From LSUCC0057 sp048549915 (GTDB lineage: Bacteria; Pseudomonadota; Gammaproteobacteria; Pseudomonadales; Porticoccaceae), in assembly GCA_048549915.1 (NCBI GenBank), contig JBLYYE010000060.1, forward strand, positions 1 to 18,929: a stretch of 18,929 nt of DNA, given 5' to 3'. Every line of letters begins with the position of its first letter. Positions within the stretch are counted from its first letter, which is position 1. Below the pieces are notes generated by a model that saw nothing but the letters and a program-made list of their open reading frames with translations, made no database searches and was not told the DNA's origin. A program made the translations under genes and the position numbers. Positions 16,047-18,929 of this stretch are shown here, in pieces.

Positions 16047-16075
16047 ATAATAATAACCAACTATGACAAGATTAA
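16047..16075 (-). promoter_or_regulatory. Promoter candidate for the GAPDH-arsJ operon
   Basis: On the minus strand TTAATC (-35, at 16075-16070, only three of six consensus bases) is 17 bases from TATTAT (-10, at 16052-16047, five of six). The start point would fall near 16040. The gap between this gene and the DUF885 gene behind it is only 79 bases, so a promoter must lie here if the operon is separate. The -10 is good and the -35 poor. Confidence 0.35.
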
Positions 16076-16099
16076 GTTAGCCGCACCGGTCCGTTCTTA

Positions 16100-17443
16100 C
16101 TATTTACTGGCCTCACCTAACAAATCGCGCGGCGACAGTGGCGTGGTCAGAATCTGGTAAAAGTGCTGCCAAGACTCCGGTGTGCCTATTTCGCCTTTGC
16201 TCTTTAGGTAGTTGGCGATCATCGTGCGGCCAAAGTTGTAGGTGACCACGTAGCTGCGCTGTGCATCAATCACGTTGAGCCGGGTGGCTGCAGTGCCTGC
16301 GGTCTCTAAACCAAACTCCATCAACCACTCAATTGCCTGTTGGCGGGGCATGCCCTCAAACAGGTACTTGCGAGCCACTTCGTTGCGGGCGTAGTTTAGC
16401 TGCTCGATCAGATCGACATAGTGGTAGTAGGTCTCCAGTCCTTCATCGGAGAGACCGGCCAGCGGCAGCAGCACATCGCGCTCAAACTGCATGCGCTCTA
16501 GGCGAGTAAAGGCTAGCTCCATAGCGAAGCTTGCAGCACCCTCTGCGACCACAGCGAGTGGACCGACTAATGAAATATAGTTGTACTCAACCCAGCCGCG
16601 GCCGTTGATCAAACGATCTTGTATTAACGAGGCATGCACATGGTGACCGGGATAACCCTCATGGCAACCGAGCTCAATAGCGCGCTCTATATGCACCGGC
16701 ACATCGTGGTTGAGATGGACAACACTGTGGCTGTCGCCTTTGTACTCGGTAAAACCGACCCACGGCATATCGCCGGTTAGATTGAGCTTTACCGCCTCAT
16801 CGGCGGGCAAATCAAATTGCTCGAGCGTGCGTGCGCGACACTCCTGCATTGCGCGGCCGATTACCCGATCTAACTTGTCGCGCGGAATGATAAATCGATC
16901 GCGGAAAGTCGCCACACGCTCTACTAGCGGCTGGCTGCCTGGGAGCAACCGGTCTAACTCAGCCACTAACTCGCGAAAATGTGCTTCGCTATAGTGTGGC
17001 GCCTGTACGCCAAACAGTTTTTGCGTCTCTTCATCAAAACTGGCGGGTGTTTGGCCATTGAGGATCTCGCCGCGAGTTTGCACTGCCAACAAGCGCTCGC
17101 CTAAGTCGCGCCGACGGCGCTGCTCAAGTGCGTCATCACTAGCCAGCAGGGCGTCTAACCGTGCTCGCAGGGCACGGATGTCGGCCAGGGTTTCTTCTAA
17201 CGTTTGCGGGTTGGCCTTAGCCGTTGCGCGCCACTCTGCCGGGCCTAAAAAAATATAGGGCAGCGGATCGTGGTTTTGAAACTGCAGCCCAACTTCTACA
17301 AACTGCTTAGCTACTGCATCAATAGAATCTGCACTGGCAGCCCAAGGGGAACATACGGCCGTTGCCAAAACAAAAAACCAGCGCATTACGCACTGGTTTT
17401 TTGTAGGCTGGCCGATATTAGGGGTTAACCATAATCGAACCAT
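16100..17443 (-). CDS. DUF885 family exported metallohydrolase
   Basis: This protein has 447 residues from the ATG at 17443. The DUF885 signature HEGYPGHHVH is at 261-270; in this family the His and Glu residues are thought to bind zinc as in gluzincin peptidases, with E301 in AEGAASFAME a possible further ligand. A signal-peptide-like stretch (RWFFVLATAVCSPWAASA) is at 21-38, so the protein is likely periplasmic or lipidless exported. The ATG at 17443 has a strong AGGAG 8 nt upstream and lies 15 nt after the receptor stop. The ATG at 17386 gives a tidier signal peptide but lacks a ribosome site. A terminator-like hairpin covers codons 14-25 between these choices. The upstream receptor is broken by an IS, so expression may be lost. 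Substrate unknown. Confidence 0.83.
   Translation of the reverse strand: MVRLWLTPNIGQPTKNQCVMRWFFVLATAVCSPWAASADSIDAVAKQFVEVGLQFQNHDPLPYIFLGPAEWRATAKANPQTLEETLADIRALRARLDALLASDDALEQRRRRDLGERLLAVQTRGEILNGQTPASFDEETQKLFGVQAPHYSEAHFRELVAELDRLLPGSQPLVERVATFRDRFIIPRDKLDRVIGRAMQECRARTLEQFDLPADEAVKLNLTGDMPWVGFTEYKGDSHSVVHLNHDVPVHIERAIELGCHEGYPGHHVHASLIQDRLINGRGWVEYNYISLVGPLAVVAEGAASFAMELAFTRLERMQFERDVLLPLAGLSDEGLETYYHYVDLIEQLNYARNEVARKYLFEGMPRQQAIEWLMEFGLETAGTAATRLNVIDAQRSYVVTYNFGRTMIANYLKSKGEIGTPESWQHFYQILTTPLSPRDLLGEASK
17370..17404 (-). terminator. Terminator-like hairpin inside the 5' end of the DUF885 gene
   Basis: Two perfect 12-base arms, ACAAAAAACCAG and CTGGTTTTTTGT, flank TGCGTAATGCG, which itself pairs further (TGCG/TGCG with wobbles) round a TAA loop. 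Read on either strand it gives a GC stem followed by a run of six T, the form of a bidirectional intrinsic terminator. It lies 55 nt after the receptor stop, where a terminator would be expected, but also inside the reading frame that follows an AGGAG ribosome site. It may end most receptor transcripts and let translation decide read-through into DUF885. Confidence 0.7.
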
Positions 17444-17458
17444 TGTTGACTCCTGGGT

Positions 17459-18833
17459 TTAGTTACCAAAACGGTAGTTAAAGGTGACACCCCAAGTGCG
17501 TGGTGCTGCAGGCAGAGCCAGCTCAGCAAGATCAGGAATCACAGAATTGTGCGCTAGATACTCTTCATCCAGGGCGTTTTTCATCCATGCAGCCACCTCC
17601 CACTCTTCACTAGCTGGGGTGTAAGCGACACGCAGGTTGAGCACTTCGTACTCAGGCATCGCTGCAACGACTAGATTTTCCGGATCTTGGAAAGCCTCAT
17701 CTTTGCTGGTGTAATCAGCACGTGCATTCAGGTTACCTGAGGCTACCGGGTAATCAAAGACAGCACTTAAAGAGTAGGCATTTTTGGGGGCATTTCTCAG
17801 AGAATTACCTTCATTATCCTCATCACCTTGCAGCTCAGTGTACTCGGTATCCAGGTAGGCATAGGTTGCCATCAACTGGAAGTTGTCACTCACCAGCCAC
17901 TGCCCTTCTAGCTCAACACCTTGGATCTCAGCTTCACCAGCATTATCAATGACTTGGTTGAGATCTACGATGCGAAGGATCTGCAGGTCACTGTAATCAG
18001 AACGGAAGGCCGCTGCGCTAAAACGCAAAGTCTCAGCGAGTGTACCTTTTACGCCCACTTCATAACTGATGACGTTTTCTTCATCAAAGGCTGTCGAGGC
18101 TGCTACGCCGTTGGGCGCCATACCTTGGTAACCGCCACTTTTGAAGCCGGTAGTGACAGATGCATAACTAGAGATGTCGTCGTTAATTGCGTAGTTAACA
18201 GCCAGCTTCGGCGTCAACGCACTCCAGTCTTCACTCATTGCTACATCATAGGGTGCCACTACGTTCAAACCGTTGGCTGCGCCGACATTTGTGGCATCTT
18301 TCTCTTCGTAGGTGTAACGCGCGCCGAAAGTCACATCGGTACGGTCGTTGACACTCCAGATACCCTGGGCAAACAAACCATAGCTATCGGTTTCGTTGGC
18401 TTGGGTAGTTGAGCCAACTGGCAATGCAAATGCTATTGGAGAAGAACAGGCAAAGGAACAGACAATGATACTACTCTCAAACCGTTCAACTTGTTCATTA
18501 AGGTAGAACAAACCGGTCTGCAAGAAGATGTCGTCATTCAAATCAAAGGCATAACGGAATTCTTGAGTAAATTGTTCACTATTTTCAACAACAGGATTAT
18601 CCAATGTAGCAACACCAGCAAAGCCTGAACCCGCGAATGCAGTTTGGTATTCGAATGCGGCTGATACCGCAACATCAACAGCATCTGCGTCAGTTTCGCG
18701 ATATGCAGTGATTGAAGTAAAAGTACCTTCACCTACTTGCCAATCAGCTTTAAGCGAAAAACCCCAAGTTTCAATTTGTGAGCGTGGCTCGCCATCAATC
18801 AAATTTTGATAAAAGCCTGGAGATGGGTTACTT
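17459..18833 (-). pseudogene. TonB-dependent receptor, 5' part removed by IS256-family insertion
   Basis: The frame encodes about 458 residues of the barrel of a TonB-dependent receptor of the broad iron-complex/sphingomonad type: NLIDGEPRSQIETWGFSLKA near the start, repeated beta-strand pairs, VTTGFKSGGYQG, YEVGVKGTL, NALDEEYL and the C-terminal WGVTFNYRFGN. The signal peptide, TonB box and plug (roughly 300 residues) are missing. There is no ATG at the 5' end; the first start-like codon is a TTG at 18802, inside conserved barrel sequence, and the frame runs on into the insertion sequence until a TAG near 18865. The DUF885 gene is 15 nt downstream and was probably co-transcribed. The remnant cannot make a working transporter. 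The original substrate cannot be named. Confidence 0.85.
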
Positions 18834-18929
18834 GAGCCTGTAAATAAAACTGTGTAAACCGCCTATCATTGAACCCTAAATAGGATAAGGATAGGCAATA
18901 TGAACAAGAAAGAACTGGAAGCCTTCGCC
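18834..18929 (+). mobile_element. IS256-family insertion sequence, left end (continues past window)
   Basis: The receptor reading frame gives way here to a sequence beginning GAGCCTGTAAATAAAACTGT and GTAAACC, which has the look of an IS256-family terminal inverted repeat (many carry CTGTGTAAAC). A transposase start follows 66 bases later. The boundary is estimated from where the receptor frame stops making sense and may be off by several bases. The right end and target duplication lie outside the window. No convincing outward promoter is seen; TTTACA at 18852-18857 on the minus strand could serve as a -35 only. Confidence 0.75.
18900..18929 (+). CDS. IS256-family transposase, first ten codons only
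   Basis: The ATG at 18900 opens MNKKELEAFA, the usual N-terminus of one branch of IS256-family (mutator-type, DDE) transposases, after an AAGGATAGGCAAT ribosome site. The frame is open to the window edge. Only ten residues are visible, so the family call rests on this N-terminus, the terminal-repeat-like sequence before it and the broken receptor beside it. Confidence 0.72.
   Translation, partial: MNKKELEAFA

Noticed and set aside
17921..18412. 163-residue plus-strand frame opposite the broken TonB receptor
   Set aside because: It is antisense to recognisable barrel coding sequence, has unusual Cys/Thr-rich composition and no family motif.
18800..18802. TTG at 18802 as a true start of the TonB receptor
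   Set aside because: Receptor-like coding continues upstream of it, no ribosome site precedes it, and a start here would lack signal peptide and plug.

Overview
The window looks like chromosomal DNA of a heterotrophic, probably marine or aquatic gammaproteobacterium. It has two TonB-dependent receptors, a canonical Fur box, a Tat-exported amidase, an ArsJ arsenate module, a DUF6868 membrane protein and moderate GC content. Genus cannot be fixed from the sequence alone. Genes are dense; no stretch above about 205 bases lacks a gene. No tRNA, rRNA or CRISPR array was seen.

Layout. 1-1689 (minus): a haloalkane dehalogenase of subfamily I followed 6 nt later by a histone-deacetylase-like amidohydrolase that runs off the left edge. 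1690-1894: divergent regulatory region with a Fur box. 1895-5192 (plus): siderophore receptor and PepSY inner-membrane protein, an iron-acquisition pair with a GC-rich hairpin between them. 5212-6723 (minus): Tat-exported amidase. 6891-7913 (plus): zinc-less NADP-dependent oxidoreductase of the CurA/PTGR1 type. 7928-12584 (minus): three-gene operon glpD-like, alkyl-DHAP-synthase-like, FGGY kinase, divergent from a Crp/Fnr regulator at 12647-13378 (plus). 13470-13712 (plus): small DUF6868 membrane protein. 13773-16020 (minus): GAPDH plus arsJ, the arsenate-to-1-arseno-3-phosphoglycerate export pair. 16100-17443 (minus): DUF885 metallohydrolase. 17459-18833 (minus): a TonB-dependent receptor that has lost its signal peptide and plug. 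18834-18929: left end of an IS256-family insertion sequence with the first codons of its transposase.

How the genes may work together. The Fur-box receptor and PepSY protein fit ferric-siderophore uptake with reduction or release at the inner membrane. The GAPDH/ArsJ pair fits arsenate resistance without arsenate reduction. The glpD/AGPS-like/kinase operon suggests a route that phosphorylates a glycerol-like compound, oxidises it at C2 and then processes a DHAP derivative. Because the kinase has Ala where glycerol kinase has its glycerol-binding Glu, and because the middle enzyme keeps the His-His-His motif of alkyl-DHAP synthase, I propose catabolism of 1-O-alkylglycerols (ether-lipid cleavage to DHAP). 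This is the best candidate for an undescribed system here, and it is inference.

The right end shows recent genome damage: an IS256-family element has cut a TonB-receptor/DUF885 operon from its promoter. The DUF885 gene also carries a terminator-like hairpin inside its first codons.
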